Assembly (NCBI RefSeq): GCF_050157905.1
Contig: NZ_JBKIWZ010000001.1
Coordinates: 1,364,001 to 1,428,000, forward strand
Direction: 5' to 3'
DNA: 64,000 nucleotides
Source of the DNA: Pantoea sp050157905
GTDB lineage: Bacteria > Pseudomonadota > Gammaproteobacteria > Enterobacterales > Enterobacteriaceae
Shown here: positions 18,734 to 28,142 of the stretch, in pieces
Layout of the letters: every line of letters starts with the position of its first letter
Position numbering within the stretch: the first letter of the stretch is position 1
Notes under the pieces: model-generated
The model's input: only the letters and a program-made list of their open reading frames with translations
Databases searched by the model: none
What the model was told of the DNA's origin: nothing
Program-made: the position numbers and the translations under genes

Positions 18734-19237
18734 ATGTCTCAGACTGTTCATTTTCAGGGTAACGCGGTACCGGTTGCAGGTCAGTTTCCTCAGACGGGCG
18801 ACAAAGCTAAAGCCTTTACGCTGGTCGCGAAGAACCTGGTTAACGTCGCGCTCTCTGAGTATGCAGGAAAACGCAAAATTCTGAACATTTTCCCCAGCGT
18901 CGATACCGGCGTCTGTGCTTCATCAGTCCGCAAATTCAATCAGGCCGCCAGCGAGCTCAACAATACGGTAGTACTGTGCATCTCTGCGGATCTGCCGTTT
19001 GCCCAGTCGCGTTTCTGTGGCGCAGAAAATTTAAGCAACGTGGTGACGCTGTCGACGCTGCGCGGTTCAGAGTTTAAGTATGATTATGGTGTGGAAATTG
19101 CCGACGGTGCGCTGGAAGGTCTGACTGCACGTGCCGTGATCGTCCTGGATGAGAACGATAAGGTGCTTTACAGCCAGCTGGTCAACGAAATCACCACTGA
19201 GCCGGATTATGATGCTGCGCTGGCTGCACTGAAGTAA
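18734..19237 (+). CDS. tpx: Thiol peroxidase Tpx
   Basis: This 167-residue atypical 2-Cys peroxiredoxin has peroxidatic Cys61 in VDTGVCASSVR and resolving Cys95 in QSRFCGAEN. It reduces lipid and organic hydroperoxides in the periplasm or cytosol using thioredoxin. AAAGGAATC lies ahead of the ATG. Its length and gene position between ycjG and tyrR match E. coli. Confidence 0.97.
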   Translation: MSQTVHFQGNAVPVAGQFPQTGDKAKAFTLVAKNLVNVALSEYAGKRKILNIFPSVDTGVCASSVRKFNQAASELNNTVVLCISADLPFAQSRFCGAENLSNVVTLSTLRGSEFKYDYGVEIADGALEGLTARAVIVLDENDKVLYSQLVNEITTEPDYDAALAALK

Positions 19238-19374
19238 CAGGTAAAGCCGGTTTATGATCCGGAGCGCTGTTCACTTCCAGCTTCCGGCAGCCATAAAACG
19301 TAACATGCAGTTTGCAGGGTCGGAAGAGGACGACGTCACCCGGAGAACACACCGGGGACGTGTCCGCCCTGCCA

Positions 19375-19414
19375 GCCCGATGATACTTCCCGACAATGTC
19401 GGATATCATCGGGC
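19375..19414. repeat. Nested palindrome between tpx and tyrR
   Basis: The outer arms GCCCGATGATA (19375-19385) and TATCATCGGGC (19404-19414) are perfect complements. An inner stem CCGAC/GTCGG (19390-19394 and 19398-19402) has an AAT loop. It has no T-run on either side, so it is not a standard terminator. It could be a repeat-family element, a cruciform or a processing hairpin. The rest of the 19238-19536 gap shows no gene I can support. Confidence 0.7.
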
Positions 19415-19536
19415 ACACAAGCGCGGCTACGGCATCTATGCATGCTGACCCGCTTTTCTGAGCAGACCTGCTCTGAATCAGATAAGCCTGCCCTGAACGG
19501 TGACTACGATTCGCCTGTCTGCCTTTCGCCCTGACC

Positions 19537-21102
19537 TTATTCGCTTTCTGTGCGCTTCTGCCCCAGCCCATATTCACGTAGCTTATTCGCAATAGCGGTA
19601 TGTGACACGCCAAGCCGTTTTGCCAGTTTTCGCGTGCTGGGATAAGAAAGATAGAGTCGTGTCAGTATCGATCGCTCAAATCGGCTGGTGATTTGATCCA
19701 GCGTACCTTCCAGCGCCTCATCGCCCAGCGCCACATCCAGCGCCTGTTCAGGCAGCACAATATCCTGCGGCCGAAGTTCATAGCCTTCCAGCTGGGTCAG
19801 CGCGCGATAAAGCGAATTCTTCAACTGACGCACATTGCCCGGCCAGGCGTAGCGGGTCAGAAATGCATTGAGTTGCGGAGAGAGACGCGGGCGCGCCATG
19901 CCCTGCTCATCGGCGAAACGGGCAACGAACATTTCGGTCAGCGGCAGGATGTCCTGGGGACGATCGCGCAGAGGCGGCAGTTGCAGCGTCAGCACATTGA
20001 GCCGGTAGAAGAGATCTTCGCGGAACTCTCCGCGCTGCACCAGCTCGATCAGGTTCTTTTGAGTGGCGCAGATGACACGCACGTTGACATGCACTTCATG
20101 CTCTTCGCCGACGCGCCGGAAGGTGCCATCATTCAGGAAACGCAGCAGCTTGGTCTGCATCCTTGGCGACATCTCCCCGATTTCATCCAGCAGAACTGAA
20201 CCGCCATTGGCCTGCTCGAAGAAGCCCTTCTTCCCTTCCAGCGCGTTAGGATAGGCACCCGCAGCATGACCAAACAGTTCGCTTTCCGCGACGTCGTCGG
20301 GAAGCGAGGCACAGTTCAGCGCCAGAAAGGGGTTTTTGCCACGGGCGCTGCGCAGATGGCAGGCGCGCGCCAGCATATCTTTGCCCGTACCGGTATCGCC
20401 AACGATCAGCAAAGGCGCATCCAGCATTGCCAGTTTCCGTGCCTGATCGACCACCTGACGCATCTTCGGCGTGACCGCAATAATGTGGTCAAACTCCGAA
20501 TCGTCCGTCACCACCAGATTCTGCAGCTGGCGCCCCATACGGGCTGTTGATTTCAGCATCACCATCGCACCTACCGGCCTGTCACCCTGGCCCTCTTCGC
20601 CTGGCAGATAGATCGGCCGGGCCTCCATCAGGAAATCGCGGCCTTCAATGACAACATGCTGCGCCTGGGCTTCAACCCGATCGCTCTCCAGCCAGCGCAT
20701 GAAGTTAAACCCGTTGATCAGATTGCCTGCGCTGAAGTTGCGCATCTTCTCTTCATCGAGATTAAACAGGCTCTGTGCGGCTGGATTAGCCAGCTCAACC
20801 TTACTTTTGAGGTCAACTGAGAAGACCGGATCCGGCATTGCCACCAGTAGCGCCGTAAGCGCCCGATGTTCGCGTTCCGAAGGCATGTACGTGACGGTGC
20901 GCACATCTGTTACGCCAGGTGTACGCCTGATTTCCGCCATCAGATTGCTGAAGGCATCAAATTCCAGTGCGGCAAAATTGAGGTAGATGCGCCCCAGCGC
21001 CGTGATTTCAATTCCACGTAAATCGATGTTGCGTGCTACCAGCAGATCGAGCAGTTCTCGCGTCAGACCAATACGGTCATGACAGAACACTTCCAGACGC
21101 AT
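19537..21102 (-). CDS. tyrR: Aromatic amino-acid regulator TyrR
   Basis: This 521-residue protein has an ACT domain at the start (MRLEVFCHDRIGLTREL), a PAS domain, an AAA+ domain with Walker A GDTGTGKD, and a Fis-like helix-turn-helix at the end (RKLAKRLGVSHTAIANKL). The sigma-54-contacting GAFTGA loop is replaced by GAYPNA, as expected for TyrR, which works with sigma-70. It represses or activates aromatic biosynthesis and transport genes. The start at 21102 follows AAGGCG. The frame is open 55 codons upstream, but that stretch has no family similarity. Confidence 0.95.
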   Translation of the reverse strand: MRLEVFCHDRIGLTRELLDLLVARNIDLRGIEITALGRIYLNFAALEFDAFSNLMAEIRRTPGVTDVRTVTYMPSEREHRALTALLVAMPDPVFSVDLKSKVELANPAAQSLFNLDEEKMRNFSAGNLINGFNFMRWLESDRVEAQAQHVVIEGRDFLMEARPIYLPGEEGQGDRPVGAMVMLKSTARMGRQLQNLVVTDDSEFDHIIAVTPKMRQVVDQARKLAMLDAPLLIVGDTGTGKDMLARACHLRSARGKNPFLALNCASLPDDVAESELFGHAAGAYPNALEGKKGFFEQANGGSVLLDEIGEMSPRMQTKLLRFLNDGTFRRVGEEHEVHVNVRVICATQKNLIELVQRGEFREDLFYRLNVLTLQLPPLRDRPQDILPLTEMFVARFADEQGMARPRLSPQLNAFLTRYAWPGNVRQLKNSLYRALTQLEGYELRPQDIVLPEQALDVALGDEALEGTLDQITSRFERSILTRLYLSYPSTRKLAKRLGVSHTAIANKLREYGLGQKRTESE

Positions 21103-21385
21103 TGCGTTCGCCTTAATCAGGTTCAGATAGGAAGATAATACGCTAACTCCTGCGCCTGCAGAAAGGGATCTGTCAGGAAAAGTTGACAGTAGGGGTGTGA
21201 CTGACGCGCTTTTATACCGGACAGGCAAAAAAGTTCGGGTGCGAAGGCATGTCACTCTGGAAACCAAAAACCGGCCTCGCTATATTTTGCGAAAAACGCG
21301 CGCTGACAAAATTAACCGTCCCGGAAGCCACGAATAATTCGATCATTTCGCGGCAAAACATTACCCGGATTTAAAAGGATAAAGG

Positions 21386-22804
21386 ATGACCTCCACTGAA
21401 AACGGCCTGACCCGCCGCCGCATTTTTTTGCTGTTTGCCGTCGTTATGCTGATTGCATACAGCCCCGCTTACTTAACGCATTACGCTTATACCGATGACT
21501 GGACCAATCTCTACTGGGCGAACTTCGACAGGCTGAGTATTTTAAACTGGGATACGTTATCCGGCAGACCGGTCTATGGCCTTATTCAGTACAGCGCCTC
21601 TTTTCTGGTTGAAAGCATCGCCCGACTGGCGCTGTTGCGTTCCATTGCCATTCTTCTGCTGATCGGCACCGGCTTTTATATTTATACGCTGTGTGAGAAA
21701 TATGCCTTGTTTGAAAATCAGGCTCAGCGGCTTACTTTTTCGCTGCTGCTCTGCCTGCTGCCCTCATTTCAGGTATATGTGGCCTGGGCTTCCTGCTTTC
21801 CCTATATTGCTGCCATTCTGCTGGCCGGCGCCAGCTACCGCCTCTCAACCCGGCCTGGCATCGCCAGGCCGGTTTTCGCCGTTATTCTGCTGACGCTGGC
21901 TTTTTGTCTTTATCAGCCTGCGGCGATGAGTTTCACCTTCTTTGCGGCGCTCGACCTCTGTTTCTCCGCGCGCAGAATTGAGAAACGGCGGGCGGCCATC
22001 GCGCTACTGGTGCTGGGCGCAGGCATGTTCGCTGCGCTGATCGCCTCTAAAGTGCTTCCGGTTCAGCTTTATGGCCACACGCTGCCGCGCGCGGCTTTCA
22101 GCTACGATATTCCGGTTAAGCTGAAATGGTTTTTCACCGAATACCTGAAAAACGTTATCTGCAATTTCGACCTCGGTGCGAAAACCGTATCGGTGATTAT
22201 TTCCTCACTCATTATTGGCGCGGGACTCAGAAAGATTAAGGCGGCGGGCAACGACAAATTTTATCTGATGTTTGTGCTGCTGCTGATCGCTGCACTGCCT
22301 AATCTGATTGTCAGTGAAAGCATGGCGGCTTACCGCACCCTGATTGCCGGCGCATTAATTACCACCAGCGCGTTTATTCTCGGCCTGTTTGAGATCAGCA
22401 AAAAGCTGAGATGGAAGCGTCTGTTTTATACGCTGCTGGTGATCGCCACCACCTCACTGTCAGTTAATCATCTGATTGACGGTTACGCTGTTCCGGCGCG
22501 CAAAGAGTTTGCGCTTCTGGAGCGGGCCATCACTCAGCAGGTTCCGAAAGATTTCAGGGGAGCGCTCTATTATCGTCTGACCGGTGAGTACCTGCCGAAA
22601 GTGGCGACTTTACGAAAATATGATGATTTTGGCGGGCTGGGACTGAGCATGTCATGGACATTTGCCGGTATGGCGCATTTTATCAGAGAAAAAAATGGCA
22701 TGGCCTTCACGCTCCCAGCGGATCCGGTCATCACTGATGAAGCGGCCTGTCCCGGGGCGTGTCTCACTATCGATTCGCGGCAGGTGCTTCGCCAGCCACA
22801 GTAA
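21386..22804 (+). CDS. Polytopic membrane protein, putative GT-C/GtrII-like glycosyltransferase
   Basis: This 472-residue protein has about ten hydrophobic helices. The first periplasmic loop carries HYAYTDDWTNLYW, a DD motif typical of lipid-linked GT-C glycosyltransferases, and the C-terminal part is a soluble tail. The call is by architecture; the substrate is unknown. AAAGGATAAAGG precedes the ATG. E. coli has nothing between tyrR and ycjF, so this is a lineage-specific insertion. It is alone and is closed by a strong terminator. It could modify an O-antigen or other surface glycan. Confidence 0.6.
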   Translation: MTSTENGLTRRRIFLLFAVVMLIAYSPAYLTHYAYTDDWTNLYWANFDRLSILNWDTLSGRPVYGLIQYSASFLVESIARLALLRSIAILLLIGTGFYIYTLCEKYALFENQAQRLTFSLLLCLLPSFQVYVAWASCFPYIAAILLAGASYRLSTRPGIARPVFAVILLTLAFCLYQPAAMSFTFFAALDLCFSARRIEKRRAAIALLVLGAGMFAALIASKVLPVQLYGHTLPRAAFSYDIPVKLKWFFTEYLKNVICNFDLGAKTVSVIISSLIIGAGLRKIKAAGNDKFYLMFVLLLIAALPNLIVSESMAAYRTLIAGALITTSAFILGLFEISKKLRWKRLFYTLLVIATTSLSVNHLIDGYAVPARKEFALLERAITQQVPKDFRGALYYRLTGEYLPKVATLRKYDDFGGLGLSMSWTFAGMAHFIREKNGMAFTLPADPVITDEAACPGACLTIDSRQVLRQPQ

Positions 22805-22805
22805 T

Positions 22806-22837
22806 AAATAAAGGCGGCCGGGCCGCCTTTATTTATT
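22806..22837. terminator. Bidirectional terminator between the GT-C-like gene and ycjF
   Basis: A 13-bp perfect stem (22806-22818 with 22822-22834) has a CGG loop. A/T-rich ends on both sides suit it to stop both convergent transcripts. Confidence 0.88.
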
Positions 22838-22847
22838 CAGCCACGCA

Positions 22848-23909
22848 TCAGGCTGACTTACTGCCGCCCTTCTGTAACGCCTCTTTCATCTGGCCAAGCA
22901 GTTCGCGGCGGAAATCGCCGAGGCGCGGTTTGTCCTGCTCCAGCCACGGCAGAGGACGGCAGAGTTCCATCGCTTTGATACCCAGCCTCGCCGTCAGCAG
23001 TCCCGCGCCGATCCCTTGTGCGGCACGGGTTGAAAGCCGCGCAGCGATATCCTGCGACATCCAGTCCATCCCCACCTCTCTGACCAGTTCCGATGCACCG
23101 GCAAACGCCATATTGATCAGCACCAGCCGGAACAGCCGGATGCGGCTGAAGTAGCCCAGCTCAATGCCGTATATTGCCGCAATACGATTCACCAGACGCA
23201 GGTTGCGCCAGGCGATAAAGGCCATATCCACCAGCGCCAGCGGACTGACCGCGATCATCAACGTGGATTCAGCCGCATGACGGCTGATCTCACGCCGCGC
23301 CTGGCGATCCAGCACCGGCTGGACCAGCTGTGCATATAACCGGACGATTTCACTGTCATTGTGGGTTTCATGCAGCGAGGCGTGCCAGCGCTGCAGCGCC
23401 GGATGGGCCTGGTCCAGCTCCGCCTGCCGTGCCAGCTTTTCACAGAATGCGCGGCCTTTACCGATGCCATGGCTCTGCAGCAGTTCCCGGCCCACGTCCC
23501 GCTCTTCCGCGCGCTGACGCAGCTGATAGAGGCGACGCCACTCGGCGGTCAGCGCGCCGACGCCCGCCAGCACGATCAGGCCACCCGCAACGCCGCTGCC
23601 GAGTGAAAACCAGTCGCGGGTGAGCCACGCATCATGCGTCCACTGTACGCCCTGCGCGACGACGCTGACGCCAAACAGCAGCGCGCCGGCGGTGACCATT
23701 TTGCGCCACAGACTGCGGCGGGGTTTCAGCGCTGCTTCTACCGCCCGCTCACCCGCGCCCTCCTCTTCAACGGCCACCTCGTCATCCGGCACCGCCAGAA
23801 ACGCCGCCTGCGCTTCCGGGTCAAAACTCTGTGCCGGACGCAGTGGCGTGTGCGTGCTCTCATCCAGCGGACGGGCAAAGTCGATACGCGGCTTCAGCGG
23901 TTCACTCAT
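22848..23909 (-). CDS. ycjF: YcjF family inner-membrane protein (DUF697/TIGR01620)
   Basis: This 353-residue protein has an acidic, disordered N-terminus, two adjacent membrane helices around residues 70-125, and a C-terminal DUF697-like region. It is a partner of the GTPase-like YcjX and belongs to the PspF/sigma-54 regulon in E. coli. It overlaps the ycjX stop by four bases, so the two are coupled. Its molecular function is not known. Confidence 0.93.
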   Translation of the reverse strand: MSEPLKPRIDFARPLDESTHTPLRPAQSFDPEAQAAFLAVPDDEVAVEEEGAGERAVEAALKPRRSLWRKMVTAGALLFGVSVVAQGVQWTHDAWLTRDWFSLGSGVAGGLIVLAGVGALTAEWRRLYQLRQRAEERDVGRELLQSHGIGKGRAFCEKLARQAELDQAHPALQRWHASLHETHNDSEIVRLYAQLVQPVLDRQARREISRHAAESTLMIAVSPLALVDMAFIAWRNLRLVNRIAAIYGIELGYFSRIRLFRLVLINMAFAGASELVREVGMDWMSQDIAARLSTRAAQGIGAGLLTARLGIKAMELCRPLPWLEQDKPRLGDFRRELLGQMKEALQKGGSKSA

Positions 23910-25303
23910 CGTAATTTGTCTCCTAACAAGAATTCCAGCGCGGCATCCATGCGGATATGCGGCAGCGGACGATCGACATCAAGCTGCTGCGGCCGGAACT
24001 GTTCAAACTGAAAACCCTGCTGCTGCCAGAAAGCGTGCCCCGGCAGGCGCGGCGGTACTTCGCCGGGATAGACGGTCAGCGGTTCGTCATCCGTGAGTCG
24101 GTGGCCGCGCAGGGCCGGGATCTTCTCGCCACGGTGATCGACCAGCCCGCTCTGCGTCGCCTGCACCGACGCCAGGCCGATGCAATCCATGCTGATCCCT
24201 TCGAATGCGGCGTTCTGCCAGGCATCCTGTACCAGCTGCTGCAGCAGAGAAACCATATTGCCGTGCTGGTCGCTGGTGATGTGATCCGCCTTAGTGGCCG
24301 CAAACAGCACTTTATCGATCACCGGGGAAAACAGACGGCGGAACAGCGTACGCTGCCCGTAATGAAAGCTCTGCATCAGCTGGGTCAGCGCCAGCCGCAT
24401 ATCGTTAAACGCCTGAGGGCCGCTGTTCAGCGGCTGCAGGCAGTCGACCAGCACGATCTGACGATCGAATCGCAGAAAATGATTTTTATAAAAGCCTTTC
24501 ACCACATGCTGGCAGTAGTAGTTAAACCGCTGCTGCAGCATACTGAAGTTGCTGCCTTTATCGGCCTGCGACAGCCTGGCGAGCTGCGCCTCATCCAGTG
24601 CTGGCAGCGGGAAGAACTGCAGCGCGGGCGCCCCCGCCATATCGCCGGGCAGCACAAAGCGGCCGGGCTGGATAAAGTGCAGGCCTTCCGATTTACAGCG
24701 GTGCAGATAGTCGGTCCAGGCGGCAGCGATCTCCGCCAGCAGCGTCTCGTCGGCGGGCCCCAGCGGATCGAACTTTTCGCACAGCGCGCGCCAGGGCTTC
24801 GCCCACTCCGCACGGTCGCCCTGCAACAGCCCGTTCATCTGCCGCGACCAGGCAACATAATCCTGGGCCAGCATCGGCAGATCAAGCAGCCATTCGCCGG
24901 GATAATCGACAATCTCCAGATAAAGTGTCGCCGTCTCTTTCAGGTGGCGTAGCAGAGAATCACCCGGACGATAGCGCAGCGCCAGACGCATTTCGCTGAC
25001 GCCGCGGGTCGGCGTAGGCCAGGCGGGCGGCTCACCGTAAAGCTGCGCCAGCCCTTCATCATAGGTAAAGCGCGCTGTGCCCATGTCGCGCTGCGGCACC
25101 CGCTTAACCCCCAACAGGCGCTCATCCCGCACCACGGAAAACAGCGGCAAACGTGCGCCGCTGTGAACGGTTAAAAGCTGATTAACCAGTGAGGTAATGA
25201 ACGCCGTTTTTCCGCTGCGGCTTAACCCGGTTACGGCTAAGCGCAGGTGGCGATCAACGCCACGGTTCATCAACGCCATCAATTCAGTTTGCAGTCTTTT
25301 CAT
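23906..25303 (-). CDS. ycjX: YcjX, stress-induced P-loop NTPase-like protein
   Basis: This 465-residue protein has the P-loop GLSRSGKTAFITS near the N-terminus and a DYPGEWLLDLPML segment resembling a G3 motif. A KAD element (TKAD) stands for base recognition. It is part of the phage-shock cluster and is probably co-transcribed from pspA, since it overlaps pspD by 20 bases. The biochemical role in envelope stress is unresolved. Confidence 0.93.
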   Translation of the reverse strand: MKRLQTELMALMNRGVDRHLRLAVTGLSRSGKTAFITSLVNQLLTVHSGARLPLFSVVRDERLLGVKRVPQRDMGTARFTYDEGLAQLYGEPPAWPTPTRGVSEMRLALRYRPGDSLLRHLKETATLYLEIVDYPGEWLLDLPMLAQDYVAWSRQMNGLLQGDRAEWAKPWRALCEKFDPLGPADETLLAEIAAAWTDYLHRCKSEGLHFIQPGRFVLPGDMAGAPALQFFPLPALDEAQLARLSQADKGSNFSMLQQRFNYYCQHVVKGFYKNHFLRFDRQIVLVDCLQPLNSGPQAFNDMRLALTQLMQSFHYGQRTLFRRLFSPVIDKVLFAATKADHITSDQHGNMVSLLQQLVQDAWQNAAFEGISMDCIGLASVQATQSGLVDHRGEKIPALRGHRLTDDEPLTVYPGEVPPRLPGHAFWQQQGFQFEQFRPQQLDVDRPLPHIRMDAALEFLLGDKLR

Positions 25304-25532
25304 CTTTCTCCCTGATGAAACGCGACGCCATGCGGTTCATGACGCGCTTCAGCAGTGGCTCCAGCGCCACCGCCAGCAGTAGCCGTAACGGGCGTCGCGC
25401 TACCGATTTCACAGCCCAGCCGGTAACGCCAGCCGGACCATAGGTCACGGCGTTGATAATGATAAATTTCGCCGCCGACTTCAATGCAGGTCCCGCGCGG
25501 TGACGAAAAGCAGTGGATCGCGAATAAGACAT
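25284..25532 (-). CDS. pspD: Phage shock protein PspD
   Basis: This 82-residue peripheral membrane protein has the family core YGPAGVTGWAVKSVARRPLR. I take the ATG at 25532 because GGAGGT lies immediately upstream; the frame is open further but without similarity. It is distal in pspABCD. Its role is minor or unknown in E. coli. Confidence 0.88.
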   Translation of the reverse strand: MSYSRSTAFRHRAGPALKSAAKFIIINAVTYGPAGVTGWAVKSVARRPLRLLLAVALEPLLKRVMNRMASRFIREKDEKTAN

Positions 25533-25584
25533 CAACACCTCCATCGGGTGGGCAAGCGGGCCGAAATGGCCCGTCAACAACGTT

Positions 25585-25938
25585 TTACATCTGGCGGAAA
25601 CGGCTGCGCACGCTGAAGGTTTCAGAGGTGACATAGCGTTCCATATCACGCACGCTGCCTTCGTCGCGCTGCAGGGCGTTTTCCAGCTTGTTCAGCAGTT
25701 CGCTGGCGCTGGGCTGGCGCGCCTCCTCTGTCACAGAGGCGGGTTTCTCATCCAGCACAAATCCCAGTACAAAATAGGCAATAACGGTAAATAGAAACAG
25801 GCCAAAAAACAGGGATAACACCACGATAACCCGCAGCAGACGCACCGGAATGTCCAGATACTCCGCCAGGCCTGCGCAGACCCCCATCAGTTTTCCTTCA
25901 GCGGGCTTACGCCACAGCTTACGGCCCTTCATCATCAT
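25585..25938 (-). CDS. pspC: Phage shock protein PspC
   Basis: This 117-residue protein has a PspC domain (KLMGVCAGLAEYLDIPV) followed by a membrane helix and an acidic C-terminal tail. It senses envelope stress with PspB and sequesters PspA to free PspF. The first of three tandem ATGs follows GGAGG and overlaps the pspB stop by four bases. Confidence 0.95.
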   Translation of the reverse strand: MMMKGRKLWRKPAEGKLMGVCAGLAEYLDIPVRLLRVIVVLSLFFGLFLFTVIAYFVLGFVLDEKPASVTEEARQPSASELLNKLENALQRDEGSVRDMERYVTSETFSVRSRFRQM

Positions 25939-26162
25939 GGCTGCCTCCAGTTCGGATGTTCGGCGTCCAGAATGGCCTCCAGCGCCTCTATCCGGTCGCG
26001 CATCCGCTGCGCGTCCTGGGTGACACGCTGCAGACGCTGGATTTCGCTTTGCGACAGCTCCGAACTGCCGTTACGCTTGTTGCTGTAATGCAGCCATAAC
26101 CAGATTGGTGCGACAAACAGCACAAAAATCGTTAAGGGTATGGCGAGAAAAAGTGCGCTCAT
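25935..26162 (-). CDS. pspB: Phage shock protein PspB
   Basis: This 75-residue protein has an N-terminal membrane helix and a C-terminal coiled coil (QSEIQRLQRVTQDAQRMRD). It partners PspC in the inner membrane to relay stress to PspA. It lies 34 bp after pspA in the operon and is coupled to pspC. Confidence 0.95.
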   Translation of the reverse strand: MSALFLAIPLTIFVLFVAPIWLWLHYSNKRNGSSELSQSEIQRLQRVTQDAQRMRDRIEALEAILDAEHPNWRQP

Positions 26163-26196
26163 TGACTCTCCTTAATCACTTTCGCAACGTCGACAG

Positions 26197-26862
26197 TTAC
26201 TCACTACGGTTCATTCTGGCTTTCAGCGCATTGAGCTGCTGACTGATCTCATCGTCTGCTTTCAGGTCAGTGAACTGCTGGTCCAGCGATTTAGGCTTGC
26301 CGAAACCGTGGCTTTCCGCTTCCGCTTCCATGTGATCGATGCGGCGCTCGAAAGACTCAAACCGCGCCATCGCTTCATCGATTTTGCCGCTGTCCAGCTG
26401 ACGACGCACATCGCGGGAAGAAGAAGCGGCCTGATGACGCAGGGTCAGCGCCTGCTGGCGGGCACGGGTTTCGCTGAGTTTTTTCTCCAGCTCACCAATC
26501 TCTCCTTTCATCCGCTCCAGTGTCTCTTCAACCTGGCTGACTTCCTGTTTCAGCGACGCGATCAGGTCGGTAAGTTTCTGTTTCTCGATCAGCGCAGAAC
26601 GGGCCAGATCTTCTTTATCTTTGCGCAGTGCCAGCTCCGCTTTTTCCTGCCATTCAGCCTGCTGAATCTCAGCCTGCTCGATGCGGCGTGACAGCTGTTT
26701 CTTTTCCGCCAGCGCCCGCGCAGAGGTGGAGCGCACTTCGACTAACGTGTCTTCCATCTCCTGAATCATCAGCCGGACCAGCTTCTGCGGATCTTCCGCG
26801 CGCTCCAGCAGAGAGTTGATGTTGGCGTTCACGATATCGGCGAAACGAGAAAAAATACCCAT
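26197..26862 (-). CDS. pspA: Phage shock protein PspA
   Basis: This 221-residue ESCRT-III/Vipp1-family protein begins MGIFSRFADIVNANINSLLE, with an amphipathic helix and coiled coils throughout. It binds stressed inner membrane and inhibits PspF. The start at 26862 matches the family; the frame is open 46 codons upstream into the promoter region. It is the first gene after the sigma-54 promoter. Confidence 0.97.
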   Translation of the reverse strand: MGIFSRFADIVNANINSLLERAEDPQKLVRLMIQEMEDTLVEVRSTSARALAEKKQLSRRIEQAEIQQAEWQEKAELALRKDKEDLARSALIEKQKLTDLIASLKQEVSQVEETLERMKGEIGELEKKLSETRARQQALTLRHQAASSSRDVRRQLDSGKIDEAMARFESFERRIDHMEAEAESHGFGKPKSLDQQFTDLKADDEISQQLNALKARMNRSE

Positions 26863-26914
26863 AATGATGTTCCTCTTTTGATGTTTTAAAACCCTGTTAC
26901 TCTGCTCAGTTAAT

Positions 26915-26929
26915 ACAAGATGCGTGCCA
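26915..26929 (-). promoter_or_regulatory. Sigma-54 promoter of pspA
   Basis: The minus strand reads TGGCACG-N4-TTGT, matching the -24/-12 consensus TGGCAC-N5-TTGC apart from the last base. It lies about 55 bases upstream of the pspA start. PspF sites and an IHF site are expected between it and pspF, but I do not mark them. Confidence 0.92.
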
Positions 26930-27027
26930 GTTTTATAACCCACTGATATGCAATCAATTTGAAATTTTACAGCATCTTCAGCTTGTTCTAAGATAGTCAA
27001 AATGATTAATGGGTGGCGAAATTCATC

Positions 27028-28029
27028 ATGACAGGATCAAACGATAATCTTCTCGGTGAGTCGAACAATTTTCTGGAAGTGCTGGAACAGGTTTCTAAAC
27101 TGGCTCCGCTGGAGAAACCGGTGCTGGTCACTGGCGAACGTGGAACGGGTAAAGAACTCATCGCCAGCCGGCTGCACTACCTCTCTGACCGCTGGCAGGG
27201 CCCGTTTATCTCGCTGAACTGTGCAGCGCTGAACGAGAATCTGCTGGACTCCGAACTCTTCGGTCATGAGGCGGGCGCCTTTACGGGCGCGCAGAAGCGC
27301 CATCTGGGGCGTTTTGAGCGCGCGGATGGTGGCACACTGTTTCTGGATGAGCTGGCTACCGCGCCGATGCTGGTGCAGGAAAAGCTGCTCAGGGTGATTG
27401 AGTATGGCCAGCTGGAGCGCGTCGGTGGCAATCATTCCCTGCAGGTGAACGTCCGGCTGGTCTGCGCGACGAATGAAGATCTGCCCGCGCTGGCGGCGGC
27501 AGGAAAATTCCGCGCTGACCTGCTGGATCGTCTGGCGTTTGATGTGGTGCAGTTACCGCCTCTGCGCGAACGTCGCAGCGATATTCTGGTGATGGCAGAA
27601 CATTTCGCTATCCAGATGTGTCGCGAGCTGGGCCTGCTGCTCTTTCCCGGCTTTACGCCGCGTGCGCAGCAGGCGCTGCTGGACTATCACTGGCCTGGTA
27701 ACGTTCGTGAGCTGAAAAACGTGGTGGAGCGGTCAGTCTATCGTCACAACAGCAGCGAGCAGCCGCTGGATAAAGTCATTATTAACCCGTTCGCGGCGCA
27801 TCAGGCGCCGGTCGCGCTTCTGCCCGCCAGCCAGGCGACGGAGAGCAGCACCCTGCCCGCACTGCCGCTGGATCTCCGGCAGTGGCAGAATCAGCAGGAG
27901 CGCGACCTGGTCGGGGCCAGCCTGCATCAGGCGCGTTATAACCAGCGCCGCGCCGCCGGACTACTCGGTGTCACCTATCATCAGCTGCGCGCGATGATGA
28001 AAAAGCACGATATCAAAGCTGAAAACTGA
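27028..28029 (+). CDS. pspF: PspF, sigma-54 enhancer-binding activator of the psp operon
   Basis: This 333-residue activator has no receiver domain. The AAA+ domain carries Walker A GERGTGKE, the sigma-54-contacting loop GAFTGA and GGTLFLDE. A Fis-like helix-turn-helix ends the protein (RRAAGLLGVTYHQLRAM). It activates pspA from the shared 165-bp intergenic region. I prefer the ATG at 27028 because DNLLGE lines up with E. coli PspF; a GTG at 27013 is also possible. Confidence 0.96.
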   Translation: MTGSNDNLLGESNNFLEVLEQVSKLAPLEKPVLVTGERGTGKELIASRLHYLSDRWQGPFISLNCAALNENLLDSELFGHEAGAFTGAQKRHLGRFERADGGTLFLDELATAPMLVQEKLLRVIEYGQLERVGGNHSLQVNVRLVCATNEDLPALAAAGKFRADLLDRLAFDVVQLPPLRERRSDILVMAEHFAIQMCRELGLLLFPGFTPRAQQALLDYHWPGNVRELKNVVERSVYRHNSSEQPLDKVIINPFAAHQAPVALLPASQATESSTLPALPLDLRQWQNQQERDLVGASLHQARYNQRRAAGLLGVTYHQLRAMMKKHDIKAEN

Positions 28030-28142
28030 ACGGTGGGGTCCGCCATGCCCTTCCTGCCGCTGCCCTCAGGTTAAGCAATGTGTACCGGCTGCGGCCAGGG
28101 CGTGGTGAGTAGGTGGGAGACGACAGCCTGCGAAATACGGGC

